Origin: Cyprinodon diabolis
Lineage: Eukaryota; Chordata; Actinopteri; Cyprinodontiformes; Cyprinodontidae
Assembly: GCA_030533445.1 (NCBI GenBank)
Contig: CM060076.1
Coordinates: 25,902,603-25,966,602, forward strand
Direction of reading: 5' to 3'
DNA: 64,000 nt
How positions within the stretch are numbered: position 1 is the first letter of the stretch; every line of letters starts with the position of its first letter. Below are positions 34,116-47,178 of the stretch, piece by piece. The notes under the pieces were generated by a model. That model was not told the origin of the DNA, did not search any database, and saw nothing but the letters and a program-made list of their open reading frames with translations. Made by a program: the position numbers and the translations under genes.

Positions 34116-34518
34116 GTGTGTTATTTTGGTTTGATCGTTTATATTTTATTTAGCTTTGGTAGAATTGAGTCCGTCTCTCATTAGCATTGCTTAGCGTTTA
34201 TGCTGTTAGCTGTAGCCAAACTACAGCCTTGATAGGAAAAATAAATAATACTTTAGTTTTTTTCGCTTCTTTAGATAAAATAAAAAATTCACCGACACAG
34301 AGAGATAGCGCTTGTTTATTTACTTATTTAAATGTGGTTTTCTGCTAGTGTTTACAGTTAACCGCTGCCAGGCCTAGCCAAACTACCGTCAACTTGTATC
34401 CAGTTTTCTACGTAGACATCGGTTTACACAAAATTACTCAAATTTATAGATTAGATTAGGGTCCAGTTAATCTAGCATAAACACAGCATACCCTACTTTA
34501 GGATTGCCTTTTTACATG

Positions 34519-35170
34519 TTGCCAAAATAACTCAAATGTGGTCAGAATTAGCAAGTAACTATACTCGTCAAAGACTTTCTGCATATTCTTAGTTTGGATT
34601 AAAGATTTAGTTAAGATTTAAACTTTTACTTGACCATTCTAAATGAATATTATCCTTTAATCTACTCAATATGTTTCCTCCTTCCCTGTAGATCAAATTT
34701 TCACGGAGTTTCAAGTCTTTTGAACCCAGATATAGTTTTTTTTTTCTCACTTTTGTTTGTTTTTGGCCAGGATCATTTTATGCCAATTTGATCTCAATGG
34801 TTGTTCAGTGTTTGCAAAGTGTTTGCCATATAAGCTTAAAACTTCAGGTGTGGTCTTGTCTGATTAGAACCATGCCAGATGTTTGCTATGTTTGAATTAA
34901 CTTAATGCCTAATTACTTTCAACAGTAGTTGTCTTCCTGCCTCTCATAAAATCAGAAACATGGAGCACCACTCATTTTTGTCCTCTCAGCTGATTCGACC
35001 ACCTGAGTTTTAGATCTCTATGAGGCTCTTGGATGTTTCGACAGATTGCCACTGACACTGAGCCTGGTTCTGCTGGAGGTTTCTTCCTGTTAAAAGGGAG
35101 GTTTTCCTTTCCACTGTCGCTATAAGCATGTTCGGTGTGAGGGATTGCCTTTGAGTCAATGAGTCGAATG
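34519..35170 (+). repeat. Long direct repeat, copy 2 (downstream of the cipc promoter)
   Basis: Same sequence as 32101-32700 in the same orientation, with the extra segment ACTTGACCATTCTAAATGAA...CTTCCCTGTA. It lies in the presumed first intron of cipc. Confidence 0.8.
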
Positions 35171-35179
35171 CGACACTGA

Positions 35180-36490
35180 TGTGTTATAGTTAATGAGGGC
35201 AAAAAATGGGAAACGCATATATATAATAAAATGTATTACCAAAGAAAAATCTAAGAAAATGTTCAATAAATTTGGCCTCCTTCATTCTAATACCCTTAAA
35301 TTAATCCCAGAGTAAGTGGTTGTGTTCAAATATGACCTACATACTAAACCGAGTGCCTGTGTGAAGGCCTTAGATGATTGATAGAGAAAACTTCCGCCTT
35401 ACACACCAAGGAAAACAGCAGAGAGGTCAGGGATACACTTGTACAGATTAAAGTAATGTTAAATTATAAAACATTTGCAATCCCAGTCTGGCCAGGCCAT
35501 TATCTGAACATTTCAAGGGTATGAACTAATGCAAACATCCATCTAAACAGGGCTGGATTTCTCCTTTCCCTGCATATTTAATTTGTTTCACTGCCACCAA
35601 CTTATCTAAAACCTGCTGAAAACCAGACCCTTAAGAACCCAAATGTAAGCCACCTTTGACTTTAGGTTGAATTGGGGAAGCAGTGAAGATCCCTGTGGTA
35701 GCACTGGGTGAGCTGCATAGTTTATATTTAGATGGTGTTGTCAGATAAGTGCAAAACTGAACTTTTTGACCTTGAAACAAGCACAAAATGTGACTGAAAA
35801 TCAACATGATTCCACAGTGACACCTGAAATTACCAATTTCAATCTAAGGGGATGAAGAAAGCTAGACAATTATTTGCAGACAGGAGAATAAACACGAGAT
35901 AAGAGATTCCAAAGCAATAGATTTGGGAAGAGCATATTGAGGTTTTAGAGTAATTCAAATTCCTACGTTGAATTCCTGACCTATCTGGGCATTTTTAAGA
36001 GTAAAATGCTGTTTGGAGGCTGTCCTTTAAATCAGACCTTTCTTGACCTAGTTTTGAAAGAAGGGGTCTCTCTGCAAATGTGAAGCAGGTAGACACATAC
36101 TCCTAAATGATAGGTACTTTACCGAAGCATAAGCTGGTTTAAAAATATCTATCAACAAGGCAAAAGAAAGAAAAAGAAAACATGTGAACTTTTTCCCATC
36201 TACTTAACAGTTATGCCCTGCTTTGTTGGTCTGTCACATGAATTCCATGTAAAAGACATTGTGACTGTAAAATGGGATATGAAAACCCTTGCAGAACAGT
36301 GTAAAAACAGAGGGTAAAGTGAAGAAATCCAATGTAAACATGGAAGAAAGTATTTGTTTTTATTTGGTTGTTAACCTGGGATTTCTACACACCCCTTTTA
36401 AATGTTTCTGCTAATGATCTTTCGTGGCTTTTTGCTCCTGTGTAATTTTTTGTTGGTTTAAGGGGAGGGTTTATTTGTTGCTGTTTTTGT
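35180..36490. other. Presumed first intron of cipc; little recognised
   Basis: AT-rich sequence without supported exons. A segment at 36225-36320 (TGTTGGTCTGTCACATGAAT) resembles a Tc1-type fragment. Confidence 0.4.
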
Positions 36491-36539
36491 TTACAGCTGA
36501 ACTAGTTTTTCTGCAAGCAAGGACAGCGTTAGTGAAAGG

Positions 36540-38209
36540 ATGACAAGCACTAAGAGGAAGGCAGAGAACCTCCTGAGGGCAGCAAACCAACCTTGCATCA
36601 TGAAGTGCAGAGGCTCCCAGACGGATTCAGAAAGAGACTCTGGATTCTCAGGTTAGGCGTGACCCGTGGCTCACTTTGAAGAAGAGCATATCAGTGTTAA
36701 ATGGCTGTTAACCTTTCTGTCTATCCTACAGATGCCAGCTCAGAGCATCTGAGCACAATGGACACCACAGACTCTGAAGATTCCCCCCACCCTGTTAAAC
36801 AGCAGGGGGCACAGGGTGCTGGTTCAGGCCAGAAGCCCTCTCAGCTGTCTGTGGTTGGGGGCTCCTATTCCGGACTCTCTCCGATGATCATAATGAACAA
36901 CGTTGTGCTGAAGCAGGTAAGATGATGAAACTTACCCTGTGAATTTGTGCAATATTTAGTGTTCTTAAAGGTGCCTGTTAGGAAAAAGGCTTTTTTATGA
37001 TTATTATTTTGCTGTTTTACTTCCAGTGATTATCATCCTATTTGGATCATGTTTGAATCGATTTATTAACAACAATACTCGATTCCCCTTGGTAGACAAT
37101 AAAGATGAGCAGTATCTAGAAAAAATTAGATTTTTGTGCTGATTAGATATTCTGATAATAATAATTAATGTCTAGATGAATACCTCAGGAAATTTAGAGG
37201 TGGAGAAACTGAGGATTAGTTTAAGTTATTAGGGGAATTTTTTTTGGACCACTATCCTAGATGAGTTGCTTGTCTGAAAAGACAATCAGCTTAAATTTTC
37301 ATTTGATGAATTAGGAAGTACATGAGTGAAAACAAATCAATTTGTAAAACGGTCCGTCTTATTCTATTGCAGCCTGTAGAGAACCCTCCTGCTCTGAAGC
37401 CCTGGGGGTTCAGTCCCACTGTGGAGGTGGTGCAGCCAGTGGTCCCACAGCCTCAAGTGGTCTTTCTCCAGCCTGTGGTCTCCCGTCAAGGGTCATCAGC
37501 CTCCAAAGAGGCCACCTCTAAACACAGACGCTCCAAAAAGTATCTTCCAATCTTGAAGTCCTACCCAAAGATTGCCCCACATCCCGGGGACAGTGTTGGT
37601 CCTTCAGGAAGAGGAAGTGCTTCTTCGTCTTCCTCCTCTTCATCAGAATCAGAGAAATGTAACTCTTTGACCTCCAGTCTTTGGGATCAATGGCAGAGGC
37701 AGAAAGTGGAGAAATCTCTGTGCAGTAGCAGCAATAACTCTGAAGCTGCATCTCCTAGTCTTCCTGGTACCCCCACCCCTATGTCACCCCTGCTCCATAG
37801 TAGACTTCCACTCCCTGCAGCAGAAAACAGCAGCACTGTCAGCCCTGCCAAGGGCAAGTCAGCGATCTGCAGTCAGTCCAAAAACCAGACTCTCACCTTG
37901 GACAGCATCTCCTCTCTAGAAGGCTACTCAAGTGACGGCAGTTCTGACACAAAGAGGAAGCGCTTTTGCAACACGTACAACATCCTGAGCAAGTCCGGCC
38001 TGCTGGACATCACACTCCGCACCAAGGAGCTCCTCAGACAGAACCAAAGCACTCAGAATGACCTGGACCAACTGAAGAAACACACAGACTTATTCCTCCA
38101 GGCTCTTCAGACCAGAGACACCAGTGTTTGCATGAAACTGCTGAGCTACCTTCAGGAGGAGGACAGGGAGAGGGCTGCTCAGGGCAGCCTGAAAGCACTT
38201 CAGACCTAG
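36540..38209 (+). CDS. cipc: cipc: CLOCK-interacting pacemaker (circadian repressor), three coding exons
   Basis: Coding exons are 36540-36651, 36732-36916 and 37373-38209: 1134 nt, 377 aa (human recalled as about 399). Recognised blocks are SERDSGFSDASSEHLS (residues about 30-45), LSPMIIMNNVVLKQ (about 86-99), YLPILKSYPKIAPHPG, and a conserved C-terminal module at about 295-345 (RFCNTYNILSKSGLLDITLR, TKELLRQNQSTQNDLDQLKK) that looks helical and matches the CLOCK-binding end of CIPC. A serine run lies in the middle (SASSSSSSSSESE). CIPC is a nuclear protein that binds CLOCK and dampens CLOCK:BMAL1 transcription. The ATG lies 43 nt after an acceptor at 36496, so at least one leader exon precedes it. 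Start, phases and stop are unambiguous. Confidence 0.92.
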
Positions 38210-41200
38210 ACTGGTGTGTGTGGCTGTAATCCATTAGACCCAGAGGACGATAGGGATGGGGGTAGGTGTGTGTAGAGGCAGATGGACTGAAAGTAATGCG
38301 CTCTACATTACTGACCCCTCCCCCAGACTCTCAGACAGACAGCACACTGTGGCCTACATTTTAGCAGTCATTTGCCTTTGGTCCCTTCCTGACACTCCAA
38401 GCTGACCTAAAAACATCAACCTTCTTGTTGCACTCTAGTCATACAATGGTCTTTCTGAACACTGTAAATGGATCATTGTTTACCATGAAATGGAAGAGAG
38501 TAGCTGAAATTGACCTAGAACCTACCTAGGCCATTAAGGGAAGCGTTTTGACTGCAGTCCTATAAACAGTGACGATTCTTTAACCAAACGGAGGCCTGAT
38601 ATGTGCTGCTATCTGCGATACTTTTTCGGCGATTCTTGAAGCTGATATTCTTTTTCCTTCCTGTATTGTTGTGGAAAAAAAACAACACAATGATAGCAAA
38701 GGCTACTAACGGTTTGATGGAAAAATATATTAACCAAACATAAATAATGAATAGCAGATGAAGGGAGAGGCATTGCATGTGGTTCTGTGGATCTCAAAGC
38801 ATGGCTGCTGCATGCACTGATTAATGCTAATATTGGTTCATCTCAAAACCAGAGCTTGGATTCCTAGAGGATGCATCACCCTAAAATAATTATCACAGCC
38901 ATGTTTTACATTTCAACCAAAATTGGAAAGCAAACTGTTTTGAATAGCTGTAATGACTTTAAACTATATCTCAAAATATATTCTAACTTAACCAGTTGGA
39001 ATTGCTTAGAACGGCTCTAAGAAAAGCGTTAATCATCTCCTGAAGTGGAAGTCCACACTTCCATTAGTTAATGTTTCCCACTGAATTTGATTTCATTAAT
39101 TGAACTTTGTAAAACACTGCAATGGTCATCATTTGTCGAGGGTTCAAATCTTGTTTGCAAAAATACAGAGTTGAAGAGAAAATAATGAGCTGCAGAGGAT
39201 GAGTAAGGTTCTCCCTCTGTAAAGTTCCCTGTACATCCATAGCAAAACATTGTGTTTCCTGCAGTGAAAACGCACATTTAGAGGCAAAATTAGGCCAGAT
39301 ATCCAATTCTAAGTGGAAAACTGAATAATTTAATCTTAATGTGTGCCTGCTAGACTGACAGCAGGCCATCCGGTTGGATCGTTTTGGTTTTCCACGCATT
39401 GTTCCATTGGTATGTCTTACAGACGGTTTAACATGCGACTCATTCCATGCAGTTCCAGAGCTGTAAAAATGGTTGGATTATAGAGACGACATCATGCCAT
39501 GTTAAAAAACATTCAGAGCATATGCCTCTTTTTCATGGGTTTGTATTTGCAGGATGTATTTGGTTCATATTTAGTTGTTTTTGAATTTGTTCTCTCAGGT
39601 TATTTGCAGATACTCATTTTCATACTGGCTGTAAAGCAAAGCCCCTATCAACCAATCAGACGATGCCCTGATACAAGTTCTCTCTGAATAGGGCTTCTAG
39701 GAGTGAAAGCATGATTAGTGGTCAACTCTGAATGTTTTCTTGCCCTTTGTCAGCGTTGTTGTTTGAAACTGTGCAGGTAAAATGTAAGTTGTCTGCTTTT
39801 ACTTGCAAAGGTTTTCTCGTGCATTTTTATTTGTATTTGTCAAATGTCTGTATTGAAATGTTTTTTTATATTAAGGCAGCTACTGATAATAAAAAAACAG
39901 TAGTTCTAGAGTCTCATAAATCCAGTTTTTTTTATGCTTAAAATTTTGATATTTTTTGTTCATAGATCATGGCCTTAAAACTCTAAGTATGTTCATGCTA
40001 AATAAAAAAAATTGCACTAAAATCTTAAAAAACAAAACCCTTTATTTTCGTCAGATTTTTTCGGCAGCTGTGGTACTCTAGTAGCTTCTTCAAGATGGCT
40101 ATAATGTAATTTTTTTTTAACACTGGTTGAATCACTAGACACGTGTATATTAAAATCACGCACCCACTGCAGCCTAAACACATAGGTGACTTATTTTTAA
40201 TGATATTGTGATCAACTCTTTTACATGTTCTAGCCGATGGCTCCTCATTTGCTGTAAGGATTTCTGAAACAAGCTGTGGTTAAAATAGTCCAAACGTAAC
40301 ATCGCCTGAAAAGGCTTTCTGTAAATAGAAAAATCCTCTTTAATGAGGAGTGTGAAAAAAAAAAAATTTCTCAGACACAAATGGAAATTTTTATCTAAAG
40401 TACATTTTGTTTCATGTTATCAGAGGTTTTTCTAATGGTTATTTTCTTTAATTTATTCTATAGACATGTCAGCTGTGTACTCCACAGTAAATGTATGAGA
40501 CACAGTTCACATGTACTGTTTCTAAATAATATGATGAAATCGATCACTTGTTACCATTTCAGTTGAAAAAAAATATTGAGCAAACGGGTACTTTGCTGTC
40601 AGAGGTCATTATCCATTCCCTACATTGTCTCTCACTGCACCATATCTACCAATAGCAGACCAGTTTTGTATACACTGTATATATAATGTGTTATTTTGTT
40701 TTTTTGGGCTGTCCCAAAGTTAAAACTAATAAACAATAATTTCTTGATAAGCTGATATCATTTGAATCTTCTGAGTTAAAGGGTTTTAAATAGCCTTTTA
40801 ATTTTCCTTTAATTCAATTGATTCTGATTTCCTTTTTAAATGCACTCTTGCAGCCAGGCAGTTCCAGAGTTGTTTGACTTCTCTGTGAGAAATTTTGAGG
40901 AACTCCCTCAATATTTGAAAGTCCTGTATGAGGCAACAGCTTAGCCTTCAAATTGTTCCCTGGTAATGATTTAAATCTATCACAAAATAAATTTTTAGTT
41001 TTATGTAATAGATGATTAAGGCCTTAAGAAATTCAAGAAAGAATCGTAAACCCACAAAAATAAAATTTTTAAGCCTAGAAAATTAGTCTGAAATATTTTA
41101 CCCCAAAGCACATGACAAGGTTTAATTTATTAGAATGTTTAAAAAAGAAAAATAGCCTGATAACCTGTGTGTATCCTTTTTGTTGTGTTGGGATAAATGT

Positions 41201-41640
41201 GCAGCAGAAAAACTAACACAGAATTTAAAAGACCATTGTATATATATTTAAAAAAGAACCCAGTCATGTTGGGTAAAATTTCAAAATGTTGACACTGATA
41301 GTATAGGTCTGTAAATTGTCAGCTTTGAGCTCTGATTTCCTGTTTTTAAGATGAAGATTGGGATTGTTCTTTACATTCTGCTGTATATATTGTAAGCTAT
41401 AATGTTTAAAAGGTGTAAAGTAACTATGATGAATGCGTCTAAAAGTCATGTTGACTTCCAAGCAATAATTTTTTTTTTATCTTCAGTTGGCGACTAGAAG
41501 AGACTTAAATATAAATGGTTTTGTAATGTGAACACAGTCCAACAAGGCTGTGTTACGATTTAAAATACTTTCAGGTCGTTTTATATGATTTATGGTTGAG
41601 ATGTAATTTTATGTGTAATAAATATGATTTTAAAAAGCTT
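38210..41640 (+). other. Probable long cipc 3'UTR followed by intergenic DNA
   Basis: After the stop there is mostly non-repetitive sequence. Late AATAAA-type signals occur at about 40729 (CTAATAAACAATAA) and about 41616 (GTGTAATAAATATG). A 2.5-3.4 kb 3'UTR is plausible for this gene, but the end cannot be fixed without transcript data. No other gene is supported. Confidence 0.4.
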
Positions 41641-41839
41641 TTCTTGTGTCTGATGTCCCATGTCCTATTATTTATAAATCCTATTTTGTATATCCTAATA
41701 TTTGACTCCATATATAAGTCATATTTTAAATTAAAAAAGTCAATTAAATATTTATCAAGCTTAAAACAGCCAAATAATATTTTTAAGGCTAAAAAAGGGA
41801 ACCTTTTCTCTGACCTTAATTTAGTTCACGCATCTGACC

Positions 41840-42438
41840 TCTAGATGGCGACGTTGAGACGCAGCAGGTTTGCGCGGATGATTGGGAGCTTTGAGCCTCT
41901 GGAGCCTCCGTAGATCAAAGCTGCCCTCTGTTTTGAGAAAATTGTACTGCTAATTGGCGTTAGCTGACTGTGTCGCTGTTAGAGCACTGCTGTAATGAGA
42001 AGTCATTAGTTTTCTGACACTGAAGAGTTGAAAGAGACACACAGCCCGTGGGTGGCCAGGCGGCTATATTCTAAACACATAGCCCCGGGTAGCTAGTTTT
42101 CTGCTGCTAGTCAAGCTAACAAGGTAACCTGTCATTTTTATCCAGTGAGGGGGAAAAAACTGCATCCTCTCTTCCGTGTCTGCTTCCGCCATCAGTATTT
42201 ATTCAGTTTCTGTACAGCTTTAGGTGAATGACGCTCAATGATCCAGTCCGGGTGATGGCTTTGACTCAGAGATGACCTAAAGCTTCTGACCCACAGGAAG
42301 TCTCGCCATTTGTCAGATTCAGAGATTCAAGGCATGTTCTGCTGCTCTCATCTTACATGTGCAGTTAACGGTGATGTGCACAGATTGGTGACTGTTGTGT
42401 TTGTGTTGAGCAGCTGAGAGTTTCACACAGGCTGACTC
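41840..42438 (+). promoter_or_regulatory. Probable znf410 promoter and 5'UTR
   Basis: Composition becomes GC-richer from 41840. TAGATGGCGACG (YY1-like) is at 41843 and CTTCCGCCATC at 42183. The coding exon's acceptor may be TTTCACACAG at 42421-42430, just before the ATG at 42439, which would put an untranslated exon in this interval. Confidence 0.4.
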
Positions 42439-45400
42439 ATGCTTTCTGATGAGCTGGACTCCAAACCAGAGGTAATACCTTTAGTGATATAACAGCCAGG
42501 CTTGAAGCTTTGCATTGCTATACTATGGTTGTAATGATAATGGTTGCTTGCTGTTTTTTTCCCCCTTGTTAGCTGCTGGTGCAGTTTGTCCAGAACGCCT
42601 CCATCCCATTGGTGCAAAGTCTGGAGGACTCTGAATGCAAACACCCCTGCCTGCCTCTGCTGGCCCCAGCTGACAGCTCCCTCTGCACCCCTCTGGAGCT
42701 CACAGGTAGGTTGGTGCAGTTTCACAGCTTCCTCTCACTGATGGACACAATGGCGTAACTATCGGTAAGGGGAGACTGCAGTTGCTTAGGGGCCCAGATG
42801 TCCCAGAAGCTGCAGCCTGGGGGAACATGCAGGAATTCAAAGCCAGGTAAACAAATCAGAAAAGGAACAGGCAGGCTTAGAGATCCAGGAGTCCAAAGAT
42901 GGTTCAGGCAAACCATTCGGACAGGAACAGGCAGACTCAGAGGTTGAGAGGCAGAACAGGTCAGGATAAGGAAATCAGAAACACCAAGGAACTTTAAAAA
43001 CACCCTCACCGCTGGCATGAAAGAACAACTGATGACTGGATGCAAGCAACTTAAATAGAGGCAAGAGCTGGTGGATTAGATGAGAAGTAACCGGGCAGAA
43101 TTGGACAGGTGAATGAAATGAGTAATTAAGCATGCCATCAGTGCAAAGATCATAATGGCATCAAATTTAAAGTGTGTCATCTATAAACATTTCATATCAT
43201 TTGTTGAACTACTCAGAGCCTTTTGGATTGCTGTCATTCAGCATAACCCAAACTTGCTCAAATTTAAAGACACAAACTGCTAGACTATTTTTCTCCATCA
43301 GGACTTTTCATGTTAATCTTAAGGGCCACCTGGTTTTCCCCCTATACAATAGTGGACTAGGACGTTTCTTTGCAGATGTAATGGTGCGAAAAATTCCTCT
43401 TAAACCCACCTGATGATAGATTAAATGACTGGGCCTTATTTATACCACAACACACGCCAGATTTCAACGTGATGGTGAGCAGTTTAAAAGAGACACCAAA
43501 ATCAAAGTAGAGAGTCGTACTTTTAATTACTACGTTAATAACTTTGTATAGTTCATTAGACGGTGGGTAAAAAAATACTCTCATATAATATGTTTCAAAC
43601 CGCAATAAAGATCTTAAAAGAACAATTTATTTGAGTATTTTATTTTTTGCAATGCGACTTGGAATTATGGGTAATCCAAAGCATAGATTAAAACCATAAC
43701 CGTTACATGTTATGTGTTAGCGACGATGGATGCCAAAAAGAGGTACTTAAGCGGATTCCAGGAAAGAAAAAGGAAAGAAGAGCTTCTGGAAGAACGGAAA
43801 AAAACTCCCCAAAATAATGAGTGAGTGAAGACTGCGACCAGGAGATGATGGGGGGGAAAGGGGTGGGTGAGGAGGGGGGCTGTGAAACTCAAGGTAGCCC
43901 GATGAGTTGTGTCCTTACGCCATTGGATGGACATGTTTTCAAATATGAGAGAATCACTGTGATGCACGATATTAACAGTTTCAACCGAAAAGGCTGGTTT
44001 TCGAGCGCTATAAATTTCATTACTTTGTCTTTAATAGCTTTAGCTTTTTCACTGTCTGTAGAAAAGTTTTTACAGCTTTCAAAAGCCCTGTGAATGGAGA
44101 CATCTGTCCTACACATTGTTGCTTTGTATTCTTCCCATATTGCTTTACCACAATGACGATTTTTAAGGTTGGCTATTCACTTTATTGTGTTAAAACCTGA
44201 AGCCTTCTTTCCTCTGTCAGAATTCTTGCTGAACAGTTTGGAAACAGAGTAAAAAAACCACACTAGTTCATTAACAGTCAGGTAATGAAGGAGCCACGCT
44301 TGGGTCCTGCTAGTAAGGTGCATAAAACCCCGCTTTGGGGCTGCTCTGCCTGTATAAAACTACACCAAATTTAATTGATTTATCAGCAAATTTTGAACGA
44401 AAAAATGTGCGTATCGGGCCGTTTAAAATTCCGCCAAATCGGCCGATATTTTATCGGTCTGATAAATCTTTTTAATCCCTAATTGTTTTCCATGAATCAC
44501 AGTTATTTTAGCTATAAAATACCCCACTGTACACCTGAAACTTTTTTTTTACAGTCTCATGTTTCCAGTGAGAAGATAAAAGCAGATTGTTGAAATTGTA
44601 AATGCACATTTATGTTGCGTTTGCACAACTGTGCAAAAAAATAATCTGCAGACTTAAACGTTATTAGAAGGTTAGTGTTAGAAGGTAGCAATATATTCAC
44701 CAACAAAAAATGAGACCTAAAGATAAGAGATTCATTAAAGTTTCCTTATCTTTCTGGGATGTTAATGGTGGACAAATAAAGAAAGATTATAACAAGATAA
44801 TCTACATTTGCTGGAATATAAAATGCTTATATTTCTGCTCCATTTCAAATTAAACTGAACGTCACCGATTCTTCTCTATTTTCTCATATATACACATAAC
44901 TTGCTGTTCAGTCATAGAACTTTTATTTTCAATCTGTTTTGAATCCAACATGTGTATATAGGCCTTTGGGGGGGGGGTTAAAACTTAGCTACTGTTCTGG
45001 ATCTTTGTTGTATCGTTACTATCATAGATTTCTGCTGTTACTTCTGAGAAAAAGTTACTGAGTGATGCTTTAGAGAATCACAGTCAAGCTGGAGAGCATT
45101 TTCCTTAATTTCAGGTGCAGCGGAGCATCGCTGCACTAGTGATGTGTTCTGAAAGTGTTAGAAAAATGGTAAATGTGCCTTTTTGTCGTGTCTGTTTTTA
45201 GGGAACCATAATAGGAGTTGGTTTACATTTCAGTTTATTCAGTAAGAGGATCTGCTCTTTGTCTGCATCCCTGCAGCGACAACATATTGCTCACCCTCCC
45301 ATCCTTTTCATCAGGGCCATCTAGTGCCGGTCTAATGAGCTCCTACTGAGAGAAGCACCGTGTTTTTTTGCTTAAAATGTAATTGTGGAAATTCCTTTAA

Positions 45401-47136
45401 GCTTTTTAAAGCAATAAATATTTTATTTTTATCAGGGCGTGACCTTCTCATATGGGTTATAGTATATCTGTATTATACATGCAGGTAAAGCGAAGGTTTA
45501 ACGTTATTCTACGTTTCAGATCTGTAATCTAGAAGAGGTGCAATCTTCCTGGGTTTGTTATTTCATAAATCTGTCTGGCTTTTAAATGTCTTAGGAGGTG
45601 TTTTAGTCTAATATTTAATGTTTGTGCGTTTAGCAGATGCTTTTATCCAAAGCGACTTACAAAGTAGACACAGTTTTATAGTTCTCATCAAATGACAATA
45701 AGTTCTCTAGAGGGAAGCCCCTAGTCAGAATGAGCGGTGACAGCAGAGAGATAGAAGAAAGTGGAGGGGTACAGAGCTATGGGTAAAAGTTAGGATAGGA
45801 GATGCTCTTTGAAGGGGTGGGTTTTTACGTGTTTCATAAAGATAGACAGGGATGCTGCTGTTTTTGCTTGGTAGGTCATTCCACCATCTTGGAACACATG
45901 AAAACAGTCTGGATTGTCTTAAGCGTGGTGCAGGCACTGCTAGATAACAATCCATTGCTGACCAAGTTGTGACATTAGCCTTTGCTAGAGGGTTCAAGTA
46001 GATAGGAGCCGTACCCTTAAGCACTTTGCAGGCTAGCATCAGGGACTTGGATCTGATGCTGGCAGACAGGGGTAACCAGTGAAGCTCAATGAACAGAGGG
46101 GTGATGTGAGACTTTTTGGACTGATTGAAGACCAGACGCACCGCTGCGTTCTGGATTATTTGTAACGGTGTATTATTAAATTTAGGCAGGATTGGGATGA
46201 GTCTTTCATAAAGATGACATACAGATACACACACACACACTGTGTCTGCTAGAGTAAAATGTGTCGTTTCATTCCGCCACAGAAAACAGCAAAGCAAGCA
46301 CATCAATCAAGGCACGGTGCTGAATACACAATATATTGTTCCAATACAAATTATATTGTCCCCCTTACGGTGACACAAAGCCAGTTGACCCCAGCAGGGC
46401 AGCAACCCGCGCAGCTAGGCGTTCGTACGCAACCCTAGCAGACTCTACCAGTGCCAACCGCCACCCGTCATTTATGCCAAACTTCAAAGGAAAGTCTGTC
46501 ACCCAATCAGGAAAATGATCGCTCCCTCTCACGCCTGGAGCACATGATTACAAATACCAAAATATGTTTCCGGCATCCCCTGAACCCACCCAGGGCTCGT
46601 GGACAGCCGAAACCAAAAACAACTTACGTTATGCTCAGAGCATGGCACCAAGAGCTCGTGAGTACAAAAACAAATTATATCATGCTCTCAATGACACAGA
46701 AACTTAGATAATGAGAGTGCTTAGGTAATAGGAGTGCTTCATTTGTGAAAACTTGTATAATAAAAGTGACAAAACTTGTATGATTGTCAAAGAACATAAA
46801 ATATAAAACCCATATATATATCAAACGGTTTTACAGTACAGAATGAGAGGCCAGTCAGGAGCGTGTTAATAGACTGCACCAGGGGCTGGGCAGCATGTTG
46901 GGTTATGTATGGCCGGATCTTTATTATGTTTAGTAGAGTGAAGCGACAAGATCCAGAAACGCAGGTTTAATGATGGCGAGCAATGCCTCAGACGGAAACT
47001 ATAATCGGATAAAATACGAAACAACTTTTAATGAATTCCTTCATTTAAAGAGCCCAGATCTGGAGCTGTATGCCTCTAGTAATAAACTAACTTTTTAATT
47101 TGTTTTTACATCCCAACCGAGGAAAAAAAAAAAATG

Positions 47137-47178
<42 letters not shown>

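Noticed and set aside
37518..37751. Minus-strand open frame within cipc exon 3
   Set aside because: Antisense to a recognised coding exon; no independent evidence.
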